This document shows, piece after piece, positions 24,130 to 36,255 of a DNA stretch of 64,000 nucleotides. The notes beneath the pieces were generated by a model that was not told where the DNA came from, did no database searches, and worked only from the letters and a program-made list of their open reading frames with translations. Numbering within the stretch: position 1 is the stretch's first letter; each line of letters begins with the position of its first letter. The DNA comes from Isoperla grammatica (taxonomy: Eukaryota > Arthropoda > Insecta > Plecoptera > Perlodidae), in assembly GCA_945910005.1 (NCBI GenBank), contig OX246739.1, positions 12,002,292 through 12,066,291 on the forward strand, read 5' to 3'. Made by a program: the position numbers and the translations under genes.

Positions 24130-24470
24130 TTCATCAGTCGCAAGTAGTTCGGGAGCCACCCTTGAAAAATGTTGATATTTCGGGGTGTTAGCTGCACCCC
24201 TGTTGAGGCAGAAATTGCAATACATCATTAGATAGATAAAAGTAATGTGCATATCAAGGCACCGTGCCTTTTTTGCCTCAGTGGTGCAAACGGAAAATAA
24301 TCGTATCTAAGTGACGGCACTTGCGCGAATTAATGGGCATGCACGGACACGAATGTCGGGTACCATTACCCTTTTATAATAATCAATATTATATGTGTTA
24401 TATATCAAATGAAAGCTATTGAAACACACAATACAACTGTATATCATTCAAGAAGCTACATTATATACCA
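24130..24470 (+). repeat. Left arm of a diverged inverted repeat inside the satellite complex
   Basis: Contains GTGCCTTTTTTGCCTCAGTG, whose complement occurs at about 28057-28076. Homology is patchy on both sides: GGCAGAAATTGCAATA and ATATATCAAATGAAAG have near-identical partners in the right arm. The partner is 27870-28200. Confidence 0.7.
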
Positions 24471-24767
24471 TGTCATAAAATGTAATCAACATCCGGAAAT
24501 TTATCTTTTTCAATTAGGTAATATCTTATAAGTTTTGTTATGGTACTAAACAAATCGAATTCTTAATATACGAAGCATTGATCATAACGAACATTTAGTT
24601 ATTAAAAAGTTATGTCTCTTGCATTTTGTTTGTATTTATGAAATTACGCCAGTAATGAGTAGTTTTCCACGGCAATCTGTAGCTTATCCGCAAAGATGGA
24701 TACGTTTTTGATCTCTTATAATTTGATCAATATGAGAATTTTCTTTAATAAAAGTTCAGTACGTAAT

Positions 24768-25676
24768 CAGTGGCGTAACGCAAATCGCCCGGGCCCCCCC
24801 GCAAGAATCGTTTCGGGCCTCCTATATGGGGTTAATTAAGAGCCAAATCTATTACATAACGAAATAAACTTTTACTTGAGCTCTAATACCCCCATACAAT
24901 CATCTTAAAATTGTAAATATCACAAGAAGCGGTCTCGGCGACGAGCATTCTTGTAACTGGCGAGCCAAGCTGTCAATTATGGCGTCCATGTTCAACTGCT
25001 TGATCTGCTCACAGTTCACACTCTATGCTGAGCATACTGAGAGAGCTTTTAGACTGTCTTGAGGTCTCCTCGAATATATATATATTTTAAAGTATTTTAA
25101 AATCTGAACATTACTTTTCGGTATGTTGCTACTGTGAACAGAACAGTACAAAATAACATGAGGGCCAGAGCGTATCGAGGAATTCACAGTGGGGAGGGGT
25201 TGAACATCCTAAGCATGTAGGGGGTCTGGGGCGAAAGTCCCAGCTGGGGGAGGTCAATTCGCCGAAGGCGAATTTTTTCTTCATTGATGACGTTTTACAC
25301 GCCTGTAAACACGTTTCAGAATCGGACAATGATACAAGATATAATATGATAGTTGTCCCCTGTCCGGACCCGTGGAAGATTCGATATATCCAGGATTCAA
25401 TATAGTTGCTTACAGACAGTGCCGATTGTAAGAAGACCGAAAGAGGAACCCCCTAACCTCATTCACCCATAAGTCTTTATAAATATATTCCTTCAAAAAT
25501 GTCCCATTCCTCCAATTTCCTTCCCCGTATGGCCCCGGAGAAGAATAGGTCCAAATTGACAACTTTTAAAATATGATGACGAAAAAATAAGATCTGTACT
25601 TCTGGCAAGCCGGGCCCCCCTAGACAACGGGCCCCCCCGCTTCGCGGGGGCGGCGGGGGTCTCCTTTACGCCACTG
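24768..25676. mobile_element. hAT-like element with CAGTGGCGTAA ends
   Basis: Perfect 8 bp target duplication TACGTAAT (24760-24767, 25677-25684). Inverted ends CAGTGGCGTAA (11 bp). G/C-homopolymer-rich subterminal zones (GGGCCCCCCC, GCGGGGGCGG). The 909 bp interior has no recognisable transposase. It sits in the core between the two inverted satellite arrays. Confidence 0.85.
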
Positions 25677-25684
25677 TACGTAAT

Positions 25685-26336
25685 ACATATCAGTAGATTA
25701 CATGGTTTTCAACAGTAAAATGCTTGTCTTTTATTATAATTCGGGAATTATGAATTTTTTTACCGTGATAAAAAGACTTTTTTTAACGATCACACATTTC
25801 TCAGTGAAATAGTAGAAACAACGATGCCTTCATAGAAGTAAAAATCAAACAAGAATGATTTCACATTCACATTTAATACACATCCACAATTTGTTTTATC
25901 AATATGTGTATAACTTACGAGATAAAAATTGGTTTGTGAGATGATGTAGTACAAAATGACATAGTTTCTCGTCTCCAGAAGTTGTGAGGCTCGCTAACTA
26001 GCCCCTAAACGCAGTAGGATATCGGCGGGGGGAGACAGGGTGTAAAGCGGCATGCCAAGGTTGAATAGACTGAATGGGACGGTTGTTGTGACGGAGCGGA
26101 AGGTGGTCGTAAATGAAAATAAAACGATAAAACGATAAACCTTTGCACTTCCACTTGTAATTGATTGTGAGTTTCGACAATTATTTACAAATCTTTCATA
26201 TATAATAATTAAAAATAATCAATGACACATACGAATAATAATAAAAGCAGTATCAATGACAAATAATAATACTTCTTATAGCTTATAGTGAAACAATGTA
26301 GGCAAAAATGTATGGAAGCGAGAGAAGCGAGCGTTT
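25685..26336. other. Gene-free core sequence between satellite arrays
   Basis: AT-rich. I see no recognisable gene, only short ORFs. The bases from 25690 to 25930 carry several T-rich runs. Confidence 0.4.
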
Positions 26337-26711
26337 TCAGTCTATACTTATGAGTATGACAGTTCTTTTGTTTTTGTTTGTTATATTTTTATCGCGATAG
26401 CGGTCGAACGGAGAGAAATTTTGAGCATCACAAGCTTCTATGTGGATCATTAGTTTTGAGGAAAAATCGTCGAAAAAATAATGCCATTTGAAATGGTTGC
26501 ACGAAGTTTGTTTCTCCGACAGTCTTATTGAAACAATGTCGTTACATCCTTGGATTGAATCAACTAACGATTCTACAGTGCTAAATAATGGCTTAGTTAA
26601 CTTTTCAGCCGTCTCATTTTGGCAAAAAACACACCTTTCGACTTCGTAGTCAATTGACCTTTTAAAACGTTTTTTGGGAGGCTTTATCTTCAAAGGACTA
26701 ATTTCTTCCAT
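26337..26711 (-). CDS. Unrecognised 124-residue ORF with a C-x2-C motif
   Basis: An intact ATG-to-stop frame. The N terminus is basic (KPPKKRFKRS), followed by CVFCQNETAEKL. The arrangement of a zinc-ribbon-like C-x2-C pair and a spaced leucine/aspartate segment resembles the start of large uncharacterised invertebrate proteins, but I cannot name a family. Two more cysteines follow (SCNHF, EACDAQ). There is no clear splice donor in the frame and no partner exon nearby. It could be a gene fragment carried by a mobile element or a chance ORF. It lies near the centre of the inverted satellite complex. Confidence 0.3.
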   Translation of the reverse strand: MEEISPLKIKPPKKRFKRSIDYEVERCVFCQNETAEKLTKPLFSTVESLVDSIQGCNDIVSIRLSEKQTSCNHFKWHYFFDDFSSKLMIHIEACDAQNFSPFDRYRDKNITNKNKRTVILISID

Positions 26712-27869
26712 AAATCAGTATAAAACACTCGGTAAAACATGAACATAAATCAAAAGCATTCACCTACACGTTTATGTGCACCAATACACTATGACATGCA
26801 CGTACTATGTTCACTATGAAAACAATACAATTAACTATATACCAACAGAAACAATACAAACGTAGACATAAATTAAAATGTAATATTTTATAAATTATAA
26901 TATTATGCACAACTCGATAAAGATAACGAAATACTGTGCGGGACGAACAACACAATGTGACAACTCCCGTCAGTGTCTTGTCACACATTGAAAGCACCGA
27001 CTTGAAAAACTAGCAGAACAAATCTTTTAGAATTAGTTATCTGTGCTTTTAGCACATAGATTATAAAGAGTGAGTAATCTTTGCTTTTAGCAGATGGGGC
27101 TATTAGGCCTATTCATGTTTTATTTATACAACCATGTTTATTGGTCCCAGATGGGTTGTCAATACAAGGAAGGTTGAGGCCCTTTTGTCACTCGCCACCG
27201 AATGGGACGGGGCTATCCTTACGAGAACTAAAGAGCGAGTCTTCCAATTTCCGCGCTCAAAACAAAAATCTCGATGGTTGAAAAATAGCAGTAGTGGAAA
27301 TACGCATCGTCGGATAAGAAGACGAAAAACTCGAAAACAAAAACAGATATTGCCAATTGGTAACTTCAATAGAGCTCACAATTTAATGTTCATTAATTTG
27401 ATAATAATATTTGTCTACATTTAAGTAATTATATCGAGGTTAGGGCTGGACGAAATCGCAAAATCTAAAGAAAACGTAAATTCAAAATACTATAATATTC
27501 TTTGTTTACTAAACAAAAATACAAAAATCCATTACTGACTGTTCCTAACATACAATTTAGTATTAGGTCTATTTAAAAGTACATTTTGCACCAAATAAAA
27601 ATTACTGTGACCTTGCATGGATAAAAACAAACTTTCATGGTTTCCGTAAGACGGTCACGTGGTTCACTATTATTGTTCATTGTGGGCGTAATAATAATAA
27701 TAATACATAAAAATGACAAGAGACAATATCTAAAGCTTACACTATGATGCATCGTTATTAGTTATTAGTTGCAGTGTTTTTTTCATTTCTACTATTGTAA
27801 AAAAAACTGATAAAATAAGCTTCCTTCGAAGTAGATTAATTTCGTAATTAATTCACGATTTGAGTAAAT
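26712..27869. other. Gene-free core sequence
   Basis: AT-rich sequence with short overlapping ORFs on both strands around 27080-27424 that show no recognisable domain. Nothing else supported. Confidence 0.4.
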
Positions 27870-28200
27870 AGTTAAATCCATTTGATGAACTTTCATTGCA
27901 TATATTATGAACAAGCGTTTCAAGATCTTTCATTTGATATATTACACGTTGTCGTAACATAGTAAATAGTGATGATACACGACTATATTCAATCATATGC
28001 GTGCGATTACAATAGCAAAAATTATGAATTTCAAATTAAATTATTCGGCGTTTGCACCACTGAGGCAAAAAAGGCACGGTGACTTGAGATGCACATTTAC
28101 TTCGTCTAACTCATGGCATATTGCATTTTCTGCCTCAAAAGGGGTGCAGCAGTGCAAAACATATTTCTGGGGTGGCGTCCGGTCTAAAGGTGAATGTTGG
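27870..28200 (-). repeat. Right arm of the diverged inverted repeat
   Basis: Reverse-complement partner of 24130-24470. It shares CACTGAGGCAAAAAAGGCAC as its best-conserved stretch and CTTTCATTTGATATAT farther left. The identity is well below that of the satellite monomers, so this duplication is older or comes from two independent copies of one dispersed element. Confidence 0.68.
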
Positions 28201-28306
28201 GATTGATACTAACAGACCTCAGGCATTGCTTCCGCACTATGTATGTCATATGAAAATTCATCAACAACACCGCAATGTATGTTCTGGCTAAGTTCAAGTG
28301 CAGATA

Positions 28307-28481
28307 TTTTTAGTTTGACATGGTTTGAAGCTCCACCCCCTGGTTATGTGACCACTGACCACCGCCCAGCATAACAAAATATTTGACTGATTATATATGA
28401 TATAATTTGGTCAGGTTGTCACGCGAGTAAGGGGTGGTCACATGACGATAGAAGTAGGAGGGGAGCGTCAAACTATAAAAA
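28307..28481. mobile_element. Foldback element related to the one at 8403
   Basis: TTTTTAGTTTGACA at the left is mirrored by GTCAAACTATAAAAA at the right, and TTATGTGACCAC by GTGGTCACATGA. The right half contains GGTCAGGTTGTCACGC followed by an AGGGGTG-type stretch, as in the 8403-8617 element, so the two are diverged members of one family. Confidence 0.5.
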
Positions 28482-28636
28482 TCTCAAAGTCTAGTTAGGC
28501 TGCATTGTGGGCTGAACATGGCTTTAACATCAATTTAAAAAAATCATACCATGTATGTATTCAATCTTCAAACCACCAAATAGAATTTTCAACCTAACTC
28601 ACTGAGCCACTTACAAAAAAGTAAGCAAGGAGCTTG

Positions 28637-31600
28637 TTCGTATGAATCGTATTAACTTACTTGTTCTTAATATCTACAAAGCAAGAAATTCCTATCCGTC
28701 AGTTTTGAGCAATAGGCTCAGCTCCAAAAACGCCACTGAATAGCGTTGAAATATTATTTTTTTGTTTAAAAAGTATGAACTGTACAACATAGTGGGTAGG
28801 TTCGTATGAAGCGTATTAACTTGCTTGTTTTTAATATCTTTAAAGCAAGAAATTCCTATCCGTCAGTTTTGAGCAATAGGCTCAGCTCCAAAAACGCCAC
28901 TGAAAAGCGTTGAAATATTATTTTTTTGTTTAAAAAGTATGAACTGTACAACATAGTTGGTAGGTTCGTATGATGCGTATTAACTAGCTTGATTTTAATG
29001 TCTACAAAGCAAGAAATTCCTATCCGTCAGTTTTGAGCCATAGGCTCAGCTCCAAAAACGCCACTGAATAGCGTTGAAATATTATTTTTTTGTAAAAAAA
29101 AGTATGAACTGTACAACATAGTGGGTAGGTTCGTATGAAGCGTATTAACTAGCTTGTTTATAATGTCTACAAAGCAAGCAATTCCTATCCGTCAGTTTTG
29201 TGCAATAGGCTGAGCTCCAAAAACGCCACTGATAGCGTTGAAATATTATTTTTTTGTTTAAAAAGTATGAACTGTACAACAAAGTGGATACGTTCGTATG
29301 AAGCGTATTAACTTGCTTGTTTTTAATATCTTTAAAGCAAGAAATTCCTATCCGTCAGTTTTAAACAATAGGCTCAGCTCCAAAAACGCCACTGAATAGC
29401 GTTGAAATATTATTTTTTTGTTTAAAAAGGATGAACTGTACAACATAGTGGGTAGGTTCGTATGAAGCGTATTAACTTGCTTGTTTTTAATATCTTTAAA
29501 GCAAGAAATTCCTATCCGTCAGTTTTGAGCAATAGGCTCAGCTCCAAAAACGCCACTGAATAGCGTTGAAATATTATTTTTTTGTAAAAAAAAGTATGAA
29601 CTGTACAATATAGTAGGTAGGTTCGTATGAAGCGTATTAACTAGCTTGTTTATAATGTCTACAAAGCAAGAAATTCCTATCCGTCAGTTTTGAGCAATAG
29701 GCTCAGCTCCAAAAACGCCACTGATAGCGTTGAAATATTATTTTTTTGTTTAAAAAGTATGAACTGTACAACATAGTGGATAGGTTCGTAGGAAGCGTAT
29801 TAACTTGCTTGTTTTAATATCTTTAAAGCAAGAAATTCCTATCCGTCAGTTTTGAGCAATAGGCTCAGCTCCAAAAATGCCACTGAATAGCGTTGAAATA
29901 TTATTTTTTTGTTAAAAAAGTATGAACTGTACAACATAGTGGGTAGGTTCGTATGAAGCGTATTAACTTGCTTGTTTTAAATATCTTTAAAGCAAGAAAT
30001 TCCTATCCGTCAGTTTTGAGCAATAGGCTCAGCTCCAAAAATGCCACTGAATAGCGTTGAAATATTATTTTTTTGTTTAAAAAGTATGAACTGTACAACA
30101 TAGTGGGTAGGTTCGTATGATGCGTATTAACTAACATGATTTTAATGTCTACAAAGCAAGAAATTCCTATCCGTCAGTTTTGAGCAATAGGCTCAGCTCC
30201 AAAAACGCCACTGAATAGCGTTGAAATATTATTTTTTTGTAAAAAAAAGTATGAACTGTACAACATAGTGGGTTGGTTCGTATGAAGCGTATTAACTAGC
30301 TTGTTTATAATGTCTACAAAGCAAGAAATTCCTATTCGTCAGTTTTGAGCAATAGGCTCAGCTCCAAAAACGCCACTGATAGCGTTGAAATATTATTTTT
30401 TTCATTAAAAAGTATGAACTGTACAACATAGTGGATAGGTTCGTATGAAGCGTATTAACTTGCTTGTTTTTAATATCTTTAAAGCAAGAAATTCCTATCC
30501 GTCAGTTTTGAGCAATAGGCTCAGCTCCAAAAACGCCACTGACTAGCGTTGAAATATTATTTTTTTGTTTAAAAAGTATGAACTGTACAACATAGTGGGT
30601 AGGTTCGTATGGTGCGTATTAACAAGCTTGTTTTTAATGTCTACAAAGCAAGAAATTCCTATCCTTCAGTTTTGATCAATAGGCTCAGCTCCAAAAACGC
30701 CACTGAATAGCGTTGAAATATTTTTTTTTTGTTTAAAAAGTATGAATTGTACAACATAGTGGGTAGGTTCGTATGATGCGTATTAACTAGCTTGTTTTTA
30801 ATGTCTACAAAGCAAGAAATTTTTATCCGTCAGTTTTGAGCAATAGGCTCAGCTCCAAAAACGCCACTGATAGCGTTGAAATATTATTTTCTTGTTTTAA
30901 AAGTATGAACTGAACAACATAGTGGATAGATTCGTATGAAGCGTATTTACTTGCTTGTTTTTAATATCTTTAAAGCAAGAAATTCCTATCCGTCAGTTTT
31001 GAGCAACAGGCTCAGCTCCAAAAACGCCACTGAATAGCGTTGAAATATTATTTTTTTGTTTAAAAAGTATGAAATGTACAACATAGTGGGTAGGTTCGTA
31101 TGAAGCGTAATTACTTGCTTGTTTTTAATATCTTTAAAGCAAGAAATTCCTATCCGTCAGTTTTGAGCAATAGGCTCAGCTCCAAAAACGCCACTGAAAA
31201 GCGTTAAAATATTATTTTTTTGTTTAAAAAGTATGAACTGTACAACATAGTGGGTAGGTTCGTATGAAGCGTATTTACTAGCTTGTTTTTAATATTTACA
31301 AAGCAAGAAATTCCTATCCGTCAGTTTTGAGCAATAGGCTCAGCTCCAAAAACGCCACTGAATAGCGTTGAAATATTATTTTTTTGTTTAAAAAGTATGA
31401 ACTGTACAACATAGTGGGTAGGTTAGTATGAAGCGTATTAACTTGCTTGTTTTTAATATCTTTAAAGCAAGAAATTCCTATCCGTCAGTTTTGAGCAATA
31501 GGCTCAGCTCCAAAAACGCCACTGAAAAGCGTTGAAATATTATTTTTTTGTTTAAAAAGTATGAACTGTACAACATAGTGGGTAGGTTCGTATAATGCGT

Positions 31601-34470
31601 ATTAACTAGCTTGTTTTTAATGTCTACATAGCAAGAAATTCCTATCCGTCAGTTTTGAGCAATTGGCTCAGCTCCAAAAACGCCACAGATAGCGTTGAAA
31701 TATTATTTTTTTGTAAAAAAAAGTATGAACTGTACAACATAGTGGGTTGGTTCGTATGAAGCGTATTAACTAGCTTGTTTATAATGTCTACAAAGCAAGA
31801 AATTCCTATTCGTCAGTTTTGAGCAATAGGCTCAGCTCCAAAAACGCCACTGATAGCGTTGAAATATTATTTTTTTGTTTAAAAAGTATGAACTGTACAA
31901 CATAGTGGATAGGTTCGTATGAAGCGTATTAACTTGCTTGTTTTTAATATCTTTAAAGCAAGAAATTCCTATCCGTCAGTTTTGAGCAATAGGCTCAGCT
32001 CCAAAAACGCCACTGATAGCGTTGAAATATTATTTTTTTGTAAAAAAAGTATGAACTGTACAACATAGTGGGTAGGTTCGTATGAAGCGTATTAACTTGC
32101 TTGTTTTTAATATCTTTAAAGCAAGAAATTCCTATCCGTCAGTTTTGAGCAATAGGCTCAGCTCCAAAAACGCCCCTGACTAGCGTTGAAATATTATTTT
32201 TTTGTTTAAAAAGTATGAACTGTACAACATAGTGGGTAGGTTCGTATGGTGCGTATTAACTAGCTTGTTTTTAATGTCTACAAAGCAAGAAATTCCTATC
32301 CGTCAGTTTTGATCAATAGGCTCAGCTCCAAAAACGCCACTGAATAGCGTTGAAATATTATTTTTTTGTTTAAAAAGTATGAACTGTACAACATAGTGGG
32401 TAGGTTCGTATGATGCGTATTAACTAGCTTGTTTTTAATGTCTACAAAGCAAGAAATTCCTATCCGTCAGTTTTGAGCAATAGGCTCAGCTCCAAAAACG
32501 CCACTGAATAGCGTTGAAATATTATTTTTTTGTAAAAAAAAGTATGGACTGTACAACATAGTGGGTAGGTTCGTATGAAGCGTATTAACTAGCTTGTTTA
32601 TAATGTCTACAAAGCAAGAAATTCCTATCCGTTAGTTTTGAGCAATAGGCTCAGCTCCAAAAACGCCACTGATAGCGTTGAAATATTATTTTTTTGTTTA
32701 AAAAGTATGAACTGTACAACATAGTATATAGATTCGTATGAAGCGTATTAACTTGCTTGTTTTTAATATCTTTAAAGCAAGAAATTCCTATCCGTCAGTT
32801 TTGAGCAATAGGCTCAGCTCCTAAAACGCCACTGAATAGCGTTGAAATATTATTTTTTTGTTTTAAAAGTATGAACTGTACAACATAGTGGGTATATTCG
32901 TATGAAGCGCATTAACTTGCTTGTTTTTAATGTCTACAAAGCAAGAAATTCCTATCCGTCAGTTTTGAGCAATAGGCTCAGCTCCAAAAACGCCAATGAA
33001 TAGCGTTGAAATATTATTTTTTTGTTTAAAAAGTATGAATTGTACAACATAGTGGGTAGGTTCGTATGAAGCGTATTAACTTGCTGGTTTTTAATATCTT
33101 TAAAGCAAGAAATTCCTATCCGTCACTTTTTAGCAATAGGCTCAGCTCCAAAAACGCCACTGAATAGCTTTGAAATATTGTTTTTTTGTTTAAAAAGTAT
33201 GAACTGTACAACATAGTGGGTAGGTTCGTATGAAGCGTATTAACTTGCTTGTTTTTAATATCTTTAAAGCAAGAAATTCCTATCCGTCAGTTTTGAGCAA
33301 TAGGCTCAGCTCCAAAAACGCCACTGAATAGCGTTGAAATATTATTTTTTTGTTTAAAAAGTATGAACTGTACAACATAGTGGGTAGGTTAGTATGAAGC
33401 GTATTAACTTGCTTGTTTTTAATATCTTTAAAGCAAGAAATTCCTATCCGTCAGTTTTGAGCAATAGGCTCAGCTCCAAAAACGCCACTGAATAGCGTTG
33501 AAATATTATTTTTTTGTTTAAAAAGTATGAACTGTACAACATAGTGGGTAGGTTCGTATGAAGCGTATTAACTTGCTTGTTTTTAATATCTTTAAAGCAA
33601 GAAATTCCTATCCGTCAGTTTTGAGCAATAGGCTCAGCTCCAAAAACGCCACTGAAAAGCGTTGAAATATTATTTTTTTGTTTAAAAAGTATGAACTGTA
33701 CAACATAGTGGGTAGGTTCGTATGATGCGTATTAACTAGCTTGTTTTTAATGTGTACATAGCAAGAAATTCCTCTTCGTCAGTTTTGAGCAATAGGCTCA
33801 GCTCCAAAAACGCCACTGATAGCGTTGAAATATTATTTTTTTGTTTAAAAAGTATGAACGTTACAACATAGTGGGTAGGTTCGTATGAAGCGTATTAACT
33901 TGCTTGTTTTTAATATCTTTAAAGCAAGAAATTCCTATCCGTCAGTTTTGAGCAATAGGCTCAGCTCCAAAAACGCCACTGAATAGCGTTGAAATATTAT
34001 TTTTTTGTTTAAAAACTGTGAACTGTACAACATAGTGGGTAGGTTCGTATGAAGCGTATTAACTAGCTCGTTTTTTACATTTTTAAAGCAAGAAATTCCT
34101 ATCCGTCAGTTTTGAGCAATAGGCTCAGCTCCAAAAACGCCACTGAATAGCGTTGAAATATTATTTTTTTGTTTAAAAAGTATGAACTGTACAACATAGT
34201 GGGTAGGTTCGTATGAAGCGTTTTATCTAGCTTGTTTTTAATGTCTACTAAGCAAGAAATTCCTATCCGTTAGTTTTGAGCAATAGGCTCAGCTCCAAAA
34301 ACGCCACTGAATAGCGTTGAAATATTATTTTTTTGTAAAAAAAGTATGAACTGTACAACATAGTGGATAGGTTCGTATGAAGCGTATTAACTTGCTTGTT
34401 TTTAATATCTTGAAAGCAAGAAATTCCTATCCGTCAGTTTTGAGCAATAGGCTCAGCTCCAAAAACGCTA
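28637..34470 (-). repeat. 164 bp satellite array, inverted orientation, about 35 monomers
   Basis: Same monomer as 13508-23093 but on the other strand; CCGTCAGTTTTGAGCAATAG recurs every 164 bp (AGTTTTGAGC at 28701 and 28865). Monomers differ more from one another than in the first array. The clean six-monomer order is not evident; a recurring 491-492 bp (three-monomer) spacing of the CACTGATAGCG variant is seen instead. Confidence 0.96.
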
Positions 34471-35250
34471 CACATTATTTTTCTGTGTAAAAAGTATGAG
34501 GTGTCCATCATTACGGGTATGTTTGAATGATGTGGAATATTGGTTTTATATGTATGAAGAGAAAACTTGCAATGTTCACGTCTCCTATTTATTATATTTA
34601 TGTGGAATTGATGGCATTTTATTTTAGTATTATTTTTTTGTATAAAACGTATGATGTGTGCAACAAGGTGGGTGGGTTTTTTAGATGCGCAATATAGTTG
34701 TACATAATATGACATTTAAATATCAGAATGTTCACCTTTCGTTTACGAGCGGAAGTACTAGCTGCAAAAACGCTTCTCATGTGTAATGAATACATTATGT
34801 TTCTGTATGAGAAGTAAGAAATTTGCCGTTTTAGGACTAGATCTTTTTGGCGCGTATTGATAGGCTTGTTAATGTTTGATTCCAAATTTGTATTGGTTGC
34901 CTCAAAATCAAAGGTTATGTGGAAATACTTTTTTGGGGGCGTAGTGTTATAATGCATCATTTTGTGGCTAGTTTCGTATGACGCTTAATGTCTATCGGAA
35001 GAATGGTTCATACATGATTTCTAAGGTTTACGTTTGGTTGTGGAGCTACTTATTTGATTGGTTTCCGCGGGTTTTCGGAAGTACTGGTAGTTGAAGAGAC
35101 TCATGATAGGTGGCAGCACATCTGCTGTTCGTTTGGTTTTTGGAGCTGGAAATACTTGGAGCTAAAAGCACGCACGCTTTTGAAAGTTTGCCATCAGCTG
35201 TTTCTCTGTCCCGTCCTGGAAAATGGCTTCCTAGTAATATTACATTTCTG
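34471..35250 (-). repeat. Decayed satellite edge
   Basis: After 34470 the monomer decays into recognisable fragments: TTATTTTTCTGTGTAAAAAG and GTATTATTTTTTTGTATAAA, then AGCTGCAAAAACGC and GTTTCGTATGACGC. These keep the order of monomer segments with heavy substitution. The ORFs here (34434-34960, minus strand) are translations of decayed satellite. Confidence 0.6.
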
Positions 35251-35309
35251 TTTTTAATTACCACATTGGTAATCATAATCACGTATCAACCATTTTGAAT
35301 TATAAAAAA

Positions 35310-35815
35310 AGTGAGTATAGGCCTAAGTCTAGCCCAGGCCTAGGCCTAGGCCTACACATTTCTTGTGGAAACAGGTAGGCCTAGGCATTGGTATATTTCA
35401 AACCCAATGCCTAGGCTAAAACGTGGTTCATGTTCTTGTTCATTATTGCACCATTGCACTTTGACATATACAAGGTATTTGTATGACTCTTTTAGAGACA
35501 AACCATTAGGTTTGAACCCAATGATTAGGCCCTAGAGCCACCAGCAGGTGGTAGGGCCTAGGCCCAGGCAGAGTGTCTTGTTTTAAAAGTTAAAACAGTC
35601 TTTAGTGTAGGTAGGCCTAGCCGCCACAACAATGGAAGGGGAAGCTCAGTAAGCTGCCTACTAGCTACTAACTAACCTTGGTAGGGCCTAGGCCTATGCA
35701 TTAAGCTGTAGGGCCCTAGGCCTAGGCCTAGCACATCAAATTCTAGGCCTACCTAGGCCTAGACCTGAGCTGTAGCCTAGGGCTAAGCCTAGGCCTACCT
35801 AGGCCTAGGCCTATC
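35310..35815. repeat. AGGCCTA-rich island
   Basis: Dense overlapping AGGCCTA, CCTAGGCC and TAGGGCC words, for example TAGGCCTAGGCCTAGGCC near 35340. Same composition as 12340-12840. The two islands lie on opposite sides of the satellite complex. Confidence 0.75.
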
Positions 35816-35879
35816 CTTCCACACTTGGGAAATAAGAGACCTACGGTTGCTGATTAATAAAAATAAATGAATAAGTTGA

Positions 35880-36255
35880 TAGACCAACGACAACCACGAT
35901 TGATAGACGAACATACAACAGACCCTGTCGAGGATGCCGTAGACAGTTTTGTGTGCACTGGCTGCAAAGTGATAACACTTCGTGGGTGAGATCCACATTG
36001 TGTGCTTACCTAATTCTAGGCAATAGAGCACAGGTGTGCTCTGGTCAGGTTTGGTGGTCACAGGTGTCTGACAAGCCTCTTGACCATTGATATCATCTGT
36101 TGACAGGTGGAGGATGGAGTCGCCAGCGAAATATCTGATTGTGACCTAATGGAGCCCTGGTCCTTGACGAACCCCACGAAGAGGACTGGACCAAGAACAG
36201 AACCCTGCGGTACGGCCACCCCACGAGGACACCTCACACATGGACATGAACTTTC
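35880..36255 (-). pseudogene. Decayed non-LTR reverse transcriptase fragment
   Basis: Read on the minus strand, 36240-36160 gives a perfectly recognisable RT motif (VPQGSVLGPVLFVGF). A shifted frame farther on gives FAGDSILHL, a degenerate version of the catalytic F/Y-A-D-D box, and then a segment like the NPxKC region (SPTKCYHFAA). Frames change between motifs and a key aspartate neighbour is replaced, so it is non-functional. Likely Jockey/CR1-like; the clade is uncertain. Confidence 0.75.

Noticed and set aside
13508..34470. CRISPR-like array
   Set aside because: Direct repeats are 164 bp with no distinct short repeats and unique spacers. This is eukaryotic satellite DNA.
34434..34960. 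ORFs of 93 and 113 codons on the minus strand
   Set aside because: They lie in decayed satellite monomers and have no domain.
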